From NCBI RefSeq assembly GCF_019468465.1, contig NZ_CP080519.1, forward strand, positions 5,040,001-5,104,000: a stretch of DNA of 64,000 nt, in the 5' to 3' direction. The translations under genes were made by a program, and so were the position numbers. The notes under the pieces were generated by a model. That model was not told the DNA's origin. It saw nothing but the letters and a program-made list of their open reading frames with translations, and searched no databases. The DNA is from Amycolatopsis sp. DSM 110486 (GTDB lineage: Bacteria > Actinomycetota > Actinomycetes > Mycobacteriales > Pseudonocardiaceae). Below are positions 20,629 through 28,958 of this stretch, one piece after another. Positions within the stretch are counted from its first letter, which is position 1. Every line of letters starts with the position of its first letter.

Positions 20629-20937
20629 GGCCATTTCGGGCTTGTCAGCATCGGAGATGCGGGCAGCCGCGTCGGCCTCGATGGTGCTTCGGTGCTGTCG
20701 CTGCGATTCCGGTCGGTGGGGCGGATCCCTGCCGGATTCGCCCTCCCGGCCGCGAAGTTCGTCGCTTCGGCCGCTCGAACTGTGCGGCGTGAGCGCTCTT
20801 GGTCGGTAGGCGCCCGTCAACCACTTGCCGCCTCAGCTGTTCCCCGGCAGTACTGCCGGACCACCGCGGGCATTGCCGGTTGCCGCCGCCGGTTTGTCGG
20901 CTCGGTTCCGGTGGGGCTTCGGGTGTTGAATGAGGTC
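20629..20937. other. Non-coding upstream region of the methyltransferase
   Basis: About 310 bp with an in-frame extension of the methyltransferase reading frame but no homology, no good ribosome site and irregular codon use. I see no RNA gene and no clear promoter pair. Confidence 0.5.
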
Positions 20938-21939
20938 GTGTCCGCTCATACGCACGACCACATCGACTGGGCCGACCGGCTGACTCAGCTCCGCACGGCC
21001 GACGCCCTCGACGCCAACGCCCTTTCGGCCATCGCCCGGCGACTGGTCGCCGCCCTGCCCCCGACCCCGACGATCGTCGACCTGGGTTGCGGCGCGGGCG
21101 GCATGAGTACCCACTTCGCCCGCGCCCTGGCCACCCACGGCGGCGGCACCCTCGTCCTCGTCGACGCGACGCCGGAGCTGCTCGCCGAAGCCGAGAAGTC
21201 GGTCCGGGCAGCCGTCGACACCGCCTCGAACGCTGCCGGCGCGGTCGATGCGCAGACCGCGCCCGACGACGTTGTGGGCACCGGTTCGGCCGGAAGCCAG
21301 CCGGTGTGGGGCGACCGCGCGGACGGTGGTTCGACCAATGCGGCCTCCGGTTCCGTCGAGATTCGGGCGGTGCGGGGTGATCTTGCGGACGCCGGGCTGC
21401 CGGGGGCGTTGCCGGCGGCGGATTTGGTGTGGGCGTCGCGCGTGGTGCACCACTTGCCGGACCAGCAGGAGGCCGTGGCGACGGTCGCGGCGGTCGCGAA
21501 GGCGGGCGGGCTGGTCGCGCTCGCCGAGGGCGGGCTCGATTTCCGTTGCCTGCCTTGGGACCTGGGCGTCGGCAGGCCCGGGCTCGAGGACCGGCTGCTC
21601 GCCGCGCAGGCCGAGTGGTTCATCGGCATGCGCGAGGGGATCGAGGGTGCCGTCGCGATGCCCTACGGCTGGTCCGTCGCGCTGGAGCGCGCCGGGCTCA
21701 CCGACGTCGACTCCTTCGGCGCGCTCGTGCACCACCCCGCTCCAGGCCCCGCCATGCTCGCGGACTACGTCGTCCACCGCGTCGCCCGCATCTTCGAGTT
21801 CGGCGGCGAGTACCTCACCCCGGACGACCGCGAAACCCTCACCTCCCTCCTCGACCCGAACAGCCCCCACCGCCTCGCCGCCCGCCGCGACCTCTACCTC
21901 ACCGGTGCGAAAACCGTCCACTGTGGACGCCGCCCGTGA
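20938..21939 (+). CDS. Class I SAM-dependent methyltransferase with a variable insertion
   Basis: A 333-aa Rossmann methyltransferase. Motif I is IVDLGCGAGGMSTHFARAL (about residues 43-60), motif II is LVDATPELL, and ADLVWASRVVHHLPDQ is the post-II region. Between them, about residues 95-140 are Ala/Gly/Ser/Asp-rich low complexity not expected in the family core, probably a species-specific loop. Starts at 20923 and 20938 are both possible; the second follows GAGG and gives the usual short N-terminus. It overlaps the next gene by 4 nt. The methyl acceptor is unknown. Confidence 0.85.
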   Translation: MSAHTHDHIDWADRLTQLRTADALDANALSAIARRLVAALPPTPTIVDLGCGAGGMSTHFARALATHGGGTLVLVDATPELLAEAEKSVRAAVDTASNAAGAVDAQTAPDDVVGTGSAGSQPVWGDRADGGSTNAASGSVEIRAVRGDLADAGLPGALPAADLVWASRVVHHLPDQQEAVATVAAVAKAGGLVALAEGGLDFRCLPWDLGVGRPGLEDRLLAAQAEWFIGMREGIEGAVAMPYGWSVALERAGLTDVDSFGALVHHPAPGPAMLADYVVHRVARIFEFGGEYLTPDDRETLTSLLDPNSPHRLAARRDLYLTGAKTVHCGRRP

Positions 21940-22118
21940 CCGCCCCGGACCCCACCTGCTCCCGCTGCGGCCACGCCCGCTCCGCCGAGCCCGACCCGCT
22001 CGCCGCGCTGTCCTGGGTCTCCACCAAGGACAACGGCCGCGCCCAGTGGCTCTGCGCGAGCTGCGGCCGCGACCACGTCCGCGACATCGAAGCCAAACTC
22101 CGCGACGAGTACTGGTGA
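21936..22118 (+). CDS. Small zinc-ribbon protein
   Basis: A 60-aa protein with two CxxC knuckles, CSRC (about residue 8) and CASC (about 40), flanking WVSTKDNGRAQWLC, the layout of a zinc ribbon. Its GTG overlaps the methyltransferase stop (GTGA), so it is made with it. A nucleic-acid or protein-binding role is possible, but nothing is known. Confidence 0.75.
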   Translation: MTAPDPTCSRCGHARSAEPDPLAALSWVSTKDNGRAQWLCASCGRDHVRDIEAKLRDEYW

Positions 22119-22528
22119 CCCCTCGGGCGGCTCTCACCTTCCTTTCGCTGGTTGTCAGGTCCGGAGCCGACCGCGCGCTCTTGCCCACTTGCCAGGACCC
22201 TCCGGACCGGCCCGCGGGCAGGGTCGCCGTGGGGACGAGCCGGTAGGTCTGCGCTCGCCGGCCGCCCGGGCTGGTCGCGGAGGCGCTGGCACCGCCGTCT
22301 CCGTCTGGACCTCCCAGGCCGGCTGGTGGGCCGGTCAGCTCCGGCGGTGCGCGCGTGGTGTTCGGGCGAGCCGCGCGTGCTTTGCGGGGCGGCCCTCGCT
22401 CCGTGCGAACCTCCGGCAATGCCCGCGTGACCGGCGTGACCAACATGCGAACCGCTGGCCATGCCCGCCTGGCCGGTCGGGGTGACCGGCCCCGGCCGCC
22501 AGTCCCGCCGTAGGTGCTCACCCCGGCG
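22119..22528. other. Intergenic region without a recognisable gene
   Basis: About 410 bp between convergent genes. Several frames stay open because of high GC, but none has a ribosome site or recognisable residues. GC-rich inverted patches (GACCGGCC-type) occur and may serve termination; I cannot single one out. Confidence 0.5.
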
Positions 22529-23467
22529 TCACGCGGCTGTCTCCCGGCGGTGCACCGCGCGGACCTTCGGGCGGGGCGTGCGGGCGGCTTGGGTGAAGGC
22601 GCGGACCAGTTCTTGGGTGATGTCGGCCGGGGTGTCGTTGAGTTGGCGGGGCGTGCAGCGCACGAGGACGGTGCCGGTGGCGGTCAGGGCGAGGTGGCTG
22701 AAGTCGGTGGGGCCGGCGGCCGTGCGGTAGCGCCAGGCGAGGCCGACCTGGTCCCACCAGGCGTCGGCGACGCCGATGCGGCGGCCGCGCAGGTCGCAGA
22801 CCGTGACGTTCCACTGGGGGGCCGGCAGGGGAGTCTGGCGGAGGAGTCGCAGGGCCTGGCCGTGGGTGAAGGTTTCGCGGTCGTCCAACCCGCGCAGCAC
22901 GGCGCGGACCGCTGACGACCCGCGTTGGTTGCCGGCGTTCAGCTCGGCCAGGAGCTCGGTGCGGTCGCACAGGCCCCAGAACAGCGGGAGCGTTGCCAGG
23001 CGTTCGACGCCCTTCGGGTCGCTCTCGCGGCGCGCCAGGTCCAGGGCGGCGCGCGGGGCGCCGGCGTAGGGGAGGCCGTCGATGATCACGGGCTCGGGCA
23101 TGCGGGCGGTGCGGTAGGTCAGGACGCCGGGTTCGGAACCCGGGCGACGGTAGTGCGGCAGGAGCAGGTGGATCTCGCCGGTGAGCGGGTGGGTGACGCC
23201 GTGGGCGCGCAGCGCGTCGGTGCCCGTGATGATGGCGTCGGGGCCGTAGCGCGCGATCGTGGCATGCAGCAGCTGTAATCGGGTCGGCGGTTTGTCCTGG
23301 ATCACGAACACGCCGGGGTACACGCGGCGCCACGGCCCGCCCGGCCGCGCCATCCTGGCGGCTCTTCGGGTCGAGATCCCGGCGCTGCGCAGCTTCTTGA
23401 GGTCGATCACGCCGACCGACGTGGAGTCACGGTGAGCCACGTCCTGGATGCTTGCGGTAGTCGTCAT
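22529..23467 (-). CDS. AbiEi-antitoxin-like / DUF559-like protein
   Basis: A 312-aa protein of a family abundant in actinobacteria. The N-terminal part (about 20-130) resembles the winged-helix and linker of type IV AbiEi antitoxins (LRSAGISTRRAARM, VYPGVFVIQDKPPTRLQLLHA, ITGTDALRAHG). The C-terminal part (about 215-300) resembles the DUF559/Vsr nuclease fold (VADAWWDQVGLAWRYRT, TGTVLVRCTPRQLND). The usual acidic and Lys catalytic residues of that fold are not obvious. No AbiEii-type nucleotidyltransferase toxin lies beside it, so it is not a complete toxin-antitoxin pair. Function unknown. Confidence 0.7.
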   Translation of the reverse strand: MTTTASIQDVAHRDSTSVGVIDLKKLRSAGISTRRAARMARPGGPWRRVYPGVFVIQDKPPTRLQLLHATIARYGPDAIITGTDALRAHGVTHPLTGEIHLLLPHYRRPGSEPGVLTYRTARMPEPVIIDGLPYAGAPRAALDLARRESDPKGVERLATLPLFWGLCDRTELLAELNAGNQRGSSAVRAVLRGLDDRETFTHGQALRLLRQTPLPAPQWNVTVCDLRGRRIGVADAWWDQVGLAWRYRTAAGPTDFSHLALTATGTVLVRCTPRQLNDTPADITQELVRAFTQAARTPRPKVRAVHRRETAA

Positions 23468-23517
23468 GATTCGAGGATGACCGCTCGGCCATCTGAGTGG
23501 AACCGGCTTTTCAGATC

Positions 23518-23568
23518 TGTGGATAACTCCGTGAAACAGGCCCGTGGCACCGCCCGGCCTGTGGACAA
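23518..23568. promoter_or_regulatory. Pair of DnaA boxes (cluster 1)
   Basis: TGTGGATAA (23518-23526) and TGTGGACAA (23560-23568) are reverse complements of the consensus boxes TTATCCACA and TTGTCCACA. Both match all nine positions and are 42 bp apart in the same orientation. They lie between the AbiEi-like gene start and the ABC1 kinase stop. Confidence 0.6.
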
Positions 23569-23569
23569 C

Positions 23570-24901
23570 TCAGCGAGCGAAACCGGGCTGCCAGCGTTCC
23601 ACGATGCCGCGCGCGGGGACCTCCGCGTCGAGCTGGCAGAGGATGCCCGTGGACCCCGCCGTGACGCGGTGGATCATCAGGTACTCCGGCGGCAGGTTCA
23701 GCGACCGGCCGACGCGGAAGTCGCTGCCGCGGGTGTCGCCGACGCGGCCGGCCTGGCGTTGCATCCAGCGGCGCGTGAAGTGGAACGTCGGCGTGGCCAG
23801 CGGTTCCGTGAACGGCGCGAGGTACGCCAGCACCTCGTCGGCGGCGAGGTCGGAGTCGGTGCGGACGAAACGGTTCTCGCGCAGGAGCCGCATGAGGTCG
23901 TCGGACTCGCCGTCGAGGGCCAGGCGCGTCATCTCGCCGAGGTGGCGCGGAATGCCGTTGGGCAGCTTCGCGACGCCGCCGAAGTCGAGCACGCACAGGC
24001 GGCCGTCGTCGGTGACCATGAAGTTGCCGGGGTGCGGGTCGGAGTGCAGCAGGTGCGCCCGCGCCGGCGACGAGTAGTGGAACTCCATCAGCAGCCGGCC
24101 CGCGAGATTGCGCGTCTCCTGGTCGCCGCCCGCGATGACCTTGGCCAACGGCGTCCCCGTGGCCCACTCGGTCACCACGACCTTCGGCGCGCTCGCCACC
24201 ACGCGTGGGATGAGGAACGCGGGATCGCCCTCGAACGCCTTCACGAACGCGCGCTGGTTGTCGGCCTCGTTGAGGTAGTCGAGCTCCTCGTCCATGCGGT
24301 CGGCGAGCTCCGCCATCAGCGGTTTCACGTCGGTGCCGGGCACGAACGCCTGGAACAGCCTGCTGAACCGCTGCAGCTGCCGCAGGTCGCTGCGCAGCGC
24401 CTCGTCGGCCCCCGGGTACTGGACCTTCACGGCGACCTCGCGCCCGTCGTGCCAGGTGGCGCGGTGGACCTGGCCGATGCTGGCCGACGCCGCCGGGACG
24501 TCGTCGAAGTGCTTGAACCGGCCTTCCCACGAACGGCCGAGCTGCTGGGCCAGCACCCGGCGAGTCTGCTGCGCCGACATCGGCGGCGCGGCGGACTGCA
24601 GCTTGGTCAGCGCTTCGCGGTACGGCTTGGCCATGTCGTCAGGCACTGCGGCCTCGAAGACGCTCAGGGCCTGGCCGAACTTCATCGCGCCGCCCTTGAG
24701 CGTGCCCAGCACCTCGAACAGCTGCTCCGCGGCCTTCGCCGACAGCGTCGCGCTCACCTGTTCCGCGCTCTGGCCCGCGAGGCGCTTACCCCATCCGCCG
24801 ACGGCTCGGCCGGCTATCCCGAGGGGAATGCTGGCGAGTTTCGCGGTGCGCGCCGCACCTCGGCGCGGCATTGCGGATTCGCGGTCTGCGGAGTCGGTCA
24901 C
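23570..24901 (-). CDS. ABC1/UbiB-family atypical protein kinase-like ATPase
   Basis: A 443-aa protein. The family hallmark KxGQ motif appears in LKGGAMKFGQALS (about residue 73). Kinase-fold elements follow: ASIGQVHRATWHDGREVAVKVQYPG (Ala-rich loop and VAVK lysine), HLLHSDPHPGNFMV (catalytic loop) and CVLDFGG (metal-binding DFG). Relatives such as UbiB/COQ8 are ATPases supporting quinone or lipid metabolism. The mycobacterial counterpart sits next to whiB7 and has been linked to drug tolerance. It faces the opposite way from whiB7 here and is followed on the same strand from the E1-like gene. Confidence 0.9.
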   Translation of the reverse strand: MTDSADRESAMPRRGAARTAKLASIPLGIAGRAVGGWGKRLAGQSAEQVSATLSAKAAEQLFEVLGTLKGGAMKFGQALSVFEAAVPDDMAKPYREALTKLQSAAPPMSAQQTRRVLAQQLGRSWEGRFKHFDDVPAASASIGQVHRATWHDGREVAVKVQYPGADEALRSDLRQLQRFSRLFQAFVPGTDVKPLMAELADRMDEELDYLNEADNQRAFVKAFEGDPAFLIPRVVASAPKVVVTEWATGTPLAKVIAGGDQETRNLAGRLLMEFHYSSPARAHLLHSDPHPGNFMVTDDGRLCVLDFGGVAKLPNGIPRHLGEMTRLALDGESDDLMRLLRENRFVRTDSDLAADEVLAYLAPFTEPLATPTFHFTRRWMQRQAGRVGDTRGSDFRVGRSLNLPPEYLMIHRVTAGSTGILCQLDAEVPARGIVERWQPGFAR

Positions 24902-24955
24902 CCTCCGATTCTGCCTTGGTGACCTTGGTGGCCGCAGCCTGCCAGGGGGTGTGGG

Positions 24956-25993
24956 CTACGTCTCCGGTGGTGCTTCGGGCGCTCCGCAATCGCAGTCCGG
25001 GTGCGGTTCCCAGTATCGGTGGCGCAGGTGGCCTTCGAACGGATCGAGCTCCAGGGTGCTGTTCCACGTCGGCGGCGGCTCGGCGCTCGGCGACAGCACG
25101 CGCAGGGCCTGCGCCACGGCGAGCGACGCGCACGCCTGGACGGACCCGAGATCGGGCCGCTGGTCGACGTCCACGAGCTGGGTCGCGACGCGCGGCCACG
25201 AGTCGTCGAGGTCGGTCTTGCTCAGGTCGCAGCAGCGCAGGCAGGTGCTTCGCCCCGGCACGACGAGCGGGCCGACGAGGATCGTGCCGTCGCGGACGCG
25301 GGCCGGCAGGTGGGTGACGCCGTCGTCGACCAGCTCCGTCACCAGTTCCGGGGCGGGCACGACGGCGTCGGTGAGCATCACGACGTCAGGCGCGCGCTGC
25401 AGGTTGCGGGCGGTGCTGACCTCGGGCGCGACGCGAGCCAGCACGTTCTGGGTGGCTTTTCGGCGCGACAGGCCCAGCTCGGCGGCGGTGAAGCCCGAGC
25501 CGAGGTCGGCTTCGGTGACGACGCCGCCGGAGCGGACGTCGATGTGCCCGACCCCGGCGTTGGCCAGCAGCACGGCGACGGCCACGGCGATCCGGCCATC
25601 GCCCCGGACGGCCACCAGGCTCTGGCGTCTTCGTTCGGTGAGCGCGGTCTGGTGGTGGCGGGCGCGCAGAGACCAGAAGCCGGTCTCGACGCGCCTGGAC
25701 GCGGGGCTCGGCGCCTCCGTGACGAGGCCCAGCGCGGTGAGCTGTTTGAGCAGAAGTTGAAGCTGGTCGCGGTGTTCGCTCTCGGCGAGCACCGCGTCGA
25801 GGGGGCGGCTGCCGTCGAGCCGGCGCATGAGCGCGACGACGCTCGGCGCCAGCCCGGTGGCCACCACGCCGTGGCGTGGGTCGAGGCCGATCTGGACTTC
25901 GTCGTTGCCGCGTTCGAGCACGTGGAGGCCCGGGAGCAGCGTCGGGTAGGCGGGGAGGAGGACGTTCGGCGGGGGAACGGTGGACAGCGTCAT
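24956..25993 (-). CDS. E1-like (ThiF / TOMM cyclodehydratase-type) protein with CxxC...CxC
   Basis: A 345-aa protein. The N-terminal region (about 15-110) resembles the peptide-binding domain of TOMM E1-like proteins. The middle (about 125-240) resembles an E1 Rossmann fold, but the nucleotide loop is GDGRIA rather than GxGGxG. The C-terminus has zinc-type cysteines C251/C254/C255 (CLRCC) and C334/C336 (CDC), as in cyclodehydratase partners of YcaO. No YcaO gene or precursor peptide is visible nearby. It lies 54 nt upstream of the ABC1 gene, so the two are probably co-transcribed. Role unknown; a substrate-presenting scaffold is plausible. Confidence 0.75.
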   Translation of the reverse strand: MTLSTVPPPNVLLPAYPTLLPGLHVLERGNDEVQIGLDPRHGVVATGLAPSVVALMRRLDGSRPLDAVLAESEHRDQLQLLLKQLTALGLVTEAPSPASRRVETGFWSLRARHHQTALTERRRQSLVAVRGDGRIAVAVAVLLANAGVGHIDVRSGGVVTEADLGSGFTAAELGLSRRKATQNVLARVAPEVSTARNLQRAPDVVMLTDAVVPAPELVTELVDDGVTHLPARVRDGTILVGPLVVPGRSTCLRCCDLSKTDLDDSWPRVATQLVDVDQRPDLGSVQACASLAVAQALRVLSPSAEPPPTWNSTLELDPFEGHLRHRYWEPHPDCDCGAPEAPPET

Positions 25994-26043
25994 GATGATC
26001 AGCTTGACACCTCCGCGGCGGCCGACTGGCGCTGAAAGCCGAG

Positions 26044-26073
26044 TTATCCACAGGCAAGGCGAGTTGTGGACAA
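26044..26073. promoter_or_regulatory. Pair of DnaA boxes (cluster 2) between divergent genes
   Basis: TTATCCACA (26044-26052) and TGTGGACAA (26065-26073, within the palindrome GAGTTGTGGACAACTC) are perfect DnaA boxes in opposite orientation. They lie in the 140-bp space between the E1-like gene and the peptidase gene, close to both starts. DnaA could act here as a transcription factor or be titrated. Confidence 0.6.
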
Positions 26074-26133
26074 CTCGGGGCTGTGACCTTTCGACGCTCC
26101 CAAGTTGTCGGTCGGTGGCCTTACCGTTGTCGG

Positions 26134-26727
26134 GTGGTCGAAGCACGGATGCCCGCACTGCGGGGCCGGGGCGGAACGAACCCCCCGTCGGACACTCCTG
26201 AACACAAGGTCGAGGTGCGGCGCAGCGCGCGCCGGCACCGGACGGTCACCGCGTACTGGAAAGACGACACCCTCGTGGTGCTCATCCCGGCACGGATGAC
26301 CCGCGCGGAAGAGAGGCACTGGGTCGCGGAGATGGAGCGCAAGCTGCTGCGCACCGAACCGCGGAAAGTCGCGTCGCCGAAGTCCTCGGACGACGCGCTG
26401 CTGGCACGCTGCGCCGTGCTGGCGGCGAAGTACGTCGATCCACGGGCGATACCCGCGAGCGTGCGCTGGGTGCCGCCCATGCGCACCCGCTGGGCCTCCT
26501 GCACGCCCGTCGACGCGACCATCCGCGTCAGCGACCGCTTGCGGAGCGTGCCGCAGTGGGTCCTGGACTATGTGCTGGTCCACGAGCTCGCCCACCTGCG
26601 CGAACCGGGGCACGACGCGGCGTTCTGGTCGCTGGTCAACCGGTACCCGAAGACGGAACGCGCGATCGGATATTTGGAGGGGCTGTCGGCGGCGGCTGGG
26701 TGGGGGATTTCGGACGAGGAGGACTGA
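26134..26727 (+). CDS. YgjP/WLM-type (M48-like) zinc metallopeptidase
   Basis: A 197-aa protein with the YgjP (DUF45) zinc site: HELAHLREPGH at His150, His154 and His160, preceded by RTRWASCTP and VPQWVLDYVLVHEL typical of the family. The N-terminal part has EVRRSARRHRTVTAYWKDDTLVV. Relatives resemble SprT/Wss1 peptidases. GTG 26134 follows a TACCGT box by 6 nt, so a leaderless start is chosen over the longer frame. It is divergent from the E1-like gene across the DnaA-box pair. Confidence 0.88.
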   Translation: MVEARMPALRGRGGTNPPSDTPEHKVEVRRSARRHRTVTAYWKDDTLVVLIPARMTRAEERHWVAEMERKLLRTEPRKVASPKSSDDALLARCAVLAAKYVDPRAIPASVRWVPPMRTRWASCTPVDATIRVSDRLRSVPQWVLDYVLVHELAHLREPGHDAAFWSLVNRYPKTERAIGYLEGLSAAAGWGISDEED

Positions 26728-27391
26728 GCGGAGCTGGTCCCTTTGCCTGAGTTGGGGACAGTGGCTCGCGAGCGCGGACAGGCGGTGAGGCTTGCGGCCC
26801 AAGGCTTGGCAGCAAGCTGGGGCGATCGAGAGTTCGCGGCACGGCTGGGCCGGCTCGCAGGAGATTGGATCGGGTCGGCCGACTCCGGGCGATCTTGGTC
26901 GAGCAGGCCGATTGGATCTGAGCGCGACGGCAACGGACATCGCTGCCGAAGTGTGCAACGCAGGCTCGTTGGCGAGCGGCTAGGGCCACGGGGGACCGGC
27001 CGTCATGCGGAATGGCTCGGACTGAGCAGGTGCCACGACACCGGCGCGTGGGCGAGCGGCTGTTGTGGCGGCCGGGTGGCGGTCCGCAGTGCTTCGCAGG
27101 CAGCCGAGTCTCGTCGTGCAGTCGTGCAGTCGTGCAGTCGTGCAGTCGTGCAGTCGTGCAGTCGTGAGGTCGGGCTGGCGGCATGGCTGGGGCTGGTCTG
27201 CCCGCTGCGGGCGTTCTTGATCGAGCAGGCCGAATGGATTCGGGCCCACTCGGCAGCACAGGTCGCCACCTAGCGGGGACGCACGAGGCAGCCGCGCTCG
27301 GTGGCGGGCAAACGTTGGTCAGGCGCTGGGATTGGCGGCCGTCGCGCGATGAGGGGCTGCAACAAGGAGCTGTTGAGATCCCGGGAAGCAA
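26728..27391. other. Repeat-bearing intergenic region
   Basis: About 660 bp with no convincing gene, though frames on both strands stay open. It holds an 8-bp tandem array (27113-27175) and two copies of a 37-bp segment matching at 31 positions (26884-26920 and 27206-27242; core TCGAGCAGGCCGA). Base composition is more even than in genes and codon bias is absent. Confidence 0.6.
27113..27175. repeat. 8-bp tandem repeat, unit GTCGTGCA
   Basis: Seven perfect head-to-tail copies of GTCGTGCA (27113-27168) plus a partial eighth. The unit is not a multiple of three. No spacer is present, so it is a simple microsatellite and not a CRISPR. Such arrays change length by slippage. Confidence 0.95.
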
Positions 27392-27424
27392 CCGGTCCTC
27401 CGTCGCGAAAGCGGCGGAGGACCG
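27392..27424 (-). terminator. Hairpin after the DUF2342 gene
   Basis: CCGGTCCTCCG and CGGAGGACCGG form an 11-bp perfect stem with an 11-nt loop, 17 nt past the stop of the minus-strand gene. There is no clear U-run. Confidence 0.75.
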
Positions 27425-27441
27425 GGGCTGGATCGAAGGGA

Positions 27442-28869
27442 TCAGGAGGTCGGGTTGTCGCCCTTGTCCTGGTCCGAGTCGGAGGCCGAGTCCGGCTTGG
27501 CATCCGAGCCCGAGCCCGAGTCCGAACCAGAGCCCGACGAAGACGCTGAAGCAGAGCCAGACTCCGCTGCCTCGCGCTTCTCCGTCTTCTCCAGCTCCGC
27601 GATCGGATCGAAGTCCTCGCCCAGGACCGGGGTCTCGCCGAGGCGGTCGGCGAAGTCCAGGGGCTCGTCGAGGTCCTCGGCGGTCGGCATGAGGTCCGGG
27701 TGGGACCAGAGGCCGTCGCGCTTGTCGATGCCGTGGCGGTCGCCCACGAGTTTCCACAGGGAGGAGGCGGCGCGCATGCGGCGGGGGCGCAGTTCGAGGC
27801 CCACGAGGGTCGCGAAGGTCTGCTCGGCGGGGCCGCCCGTGGCGCGGCGGCGGCGGAGCGTCTCGCGCAGCGCGTCGGCGCCCGGCAGGCGGTCGCCGAT
27901 GGCCTCGGCGACCACGACGTCCACCCAGCCCTCGACCAGGGCGAGCAGGGTTTCGAGCCGCTTCAGAGCCGACTCCTGCTCGGGCGTGGTCTTCGGCTCC
28001 AACAGCCCGGACGACATGGCCTCTTCGATGCTCGCCGGGTTCGACGGGTCGATCTGGCCGGCCAGCGACTCCAGCGCGGACGTGTCGACGGTGATCCCGC
28101 GCGCGAACTCCTCCACCGTCGCCAGCAGCCGCTGCCGCAGCCACGGCACGTGGGCGAACAGGCGCTGGTGCGCGGCCTCGCGCGCGGCGAGGTACACGAG
28201 CACCTCGCTGCTGGGGACCTCGAGCCCCTCGGTGAACTTCTCGATGTTCGCGGGCAGCAGCGCCGACGTGCTGGCCGGGCCCAGCGGCAGGCCGACCTCC
28301 GTGGACGTCAGCACCTCCTGGGCCAGCTGCGCGAGCGCGTTGCCGAGCTGGGAGCCGAAGGCCATCCCGCCCATCTGCCCCATCATGGACAGCAGTGGCC
28401 CGGCGGCCTGTTTGGCCTCCTCGGGCAGCGCCTGGATCCACGCGCCGGACACCTGCTGCGCGACCGGGTCGCAGAGCCGCTGCCACGTGGGCAGCGTCTT
28501 CTCGACCCACGTGCGCGCGGACCACGCGACGGTGGTGTTCGCGCCGGCGGGCAGGATCGTCGCCGCGTCGAGCCACAGCTCCGCCAGGTGCGCGGCGTCG
28601 CGCACGGCCGTGGACGAGTCTCCAGTGCCCGACGCGAAGCCGATGTTGCCGTCGTCGCTGCCGCTCAGGTTCTGGAGTGCGATCTGTTTCGCCAGGTCGT
28701 AGTTCACCGGCCCGCTCGACGAGCCCGCCTGGCTGAGCATCTGGCCCAGCTGGCTCAGCATCTGCCCGAGCTGGTTGAACGCCTCCGCGCCTGACGGCTG
28801 CTCCGAGGGGTCGTTGTCGCCTCGTCTGTCGGGATCGGGCGGTCCGAAACCGAACGGGGGTTTGCTCAT
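27442..28869 (-). CDS. DUF2342 zinc-dependent metalloprotease-like protein
   Basis: A 475-aa protein of the DUF2342 (zincin_2) family. Segments include LAELWLDAATILPAG, WVEKTLPTWQRLCDPVA, and YLAAREAAHQRLFAHVPWLRQRL. In the last, the zincin HExxH is replaced by R230-E231-x-x-H234, and ALVEGWVDVVVAEA may give further ligands. About the last 60 residues are an acidic Ser/Gly/Asp tail with repeated SGSGSD. ATG 28869 is 6 nt after a TACGGT box (leaderless). It is divergent from the PDZ protease with which it is associated across actinobacteria. Activity is not proven. Confidence 0.85.
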   Translation of the reverse strand: MSKPPFGFGPPDPDRRGDNDPSEQPSGAEAFNQLGQMLSQLGQMLSQAGSSSGPVNYDLAKQIALQNLSGSDDGNIGFASGTGDSSTAVRDAAHLAELWLDAATILPAGANTTVAWSARTWVEKTLPTWQRLCDPVAQQVSGAWIQALPEEAKQAAGPLLSMMGQMGGMAFGSQLGNALAQLAQEVLTSTEVGLPLGPASTSALLPANIEKFTEGLEVPSSEVLVYLAAREAAHQRLFAHVPWLRQRLLATVEEFARGITVDTSALESLAGQIDPSNPASIEEAMSSGLLEPKTTPEQESALKRLETLLALVEGWVDVVVAEAIGDRLPGADALRETLRRRRATGGPAEQTFATLVGLELRPRRMRAASSLWKLVGDRHGIDKRDGLWSHPDLMPTAEDLDEPLDFADRLGETPVLGEDFDPIAELEKTEKREAAESGSASASSSGSGSDSGSGSDAKPDSASDSDQDKGDNPTS

Positions 28870-28958
28870 ACGTCCACCGTACGCGGGTAGGGCCTCTCCC
28901 AGCGCGTCAACCATGGCCTTCACCGGGAAGCGAACACGGTCACCGTACGCTGTCGCTC

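Noticed and set aside
22119..22528. A gene in the gap after the zinc-ribbon protein
   Set aside because: Open frames exist but none shows a start signal, codon bias or recognisable residues.
27113..27175. CRISPR array
   Set aside because: The 8-bp units are contiguous without spacers and there are no cas genes.
26743..27273. A 176-codon plus-strand gene in the repeat-bearing gap
   Set aside because: It spans the 8-bp array and imperfect repeats, has no ribosome site and lacks the codon bias of neighbours.
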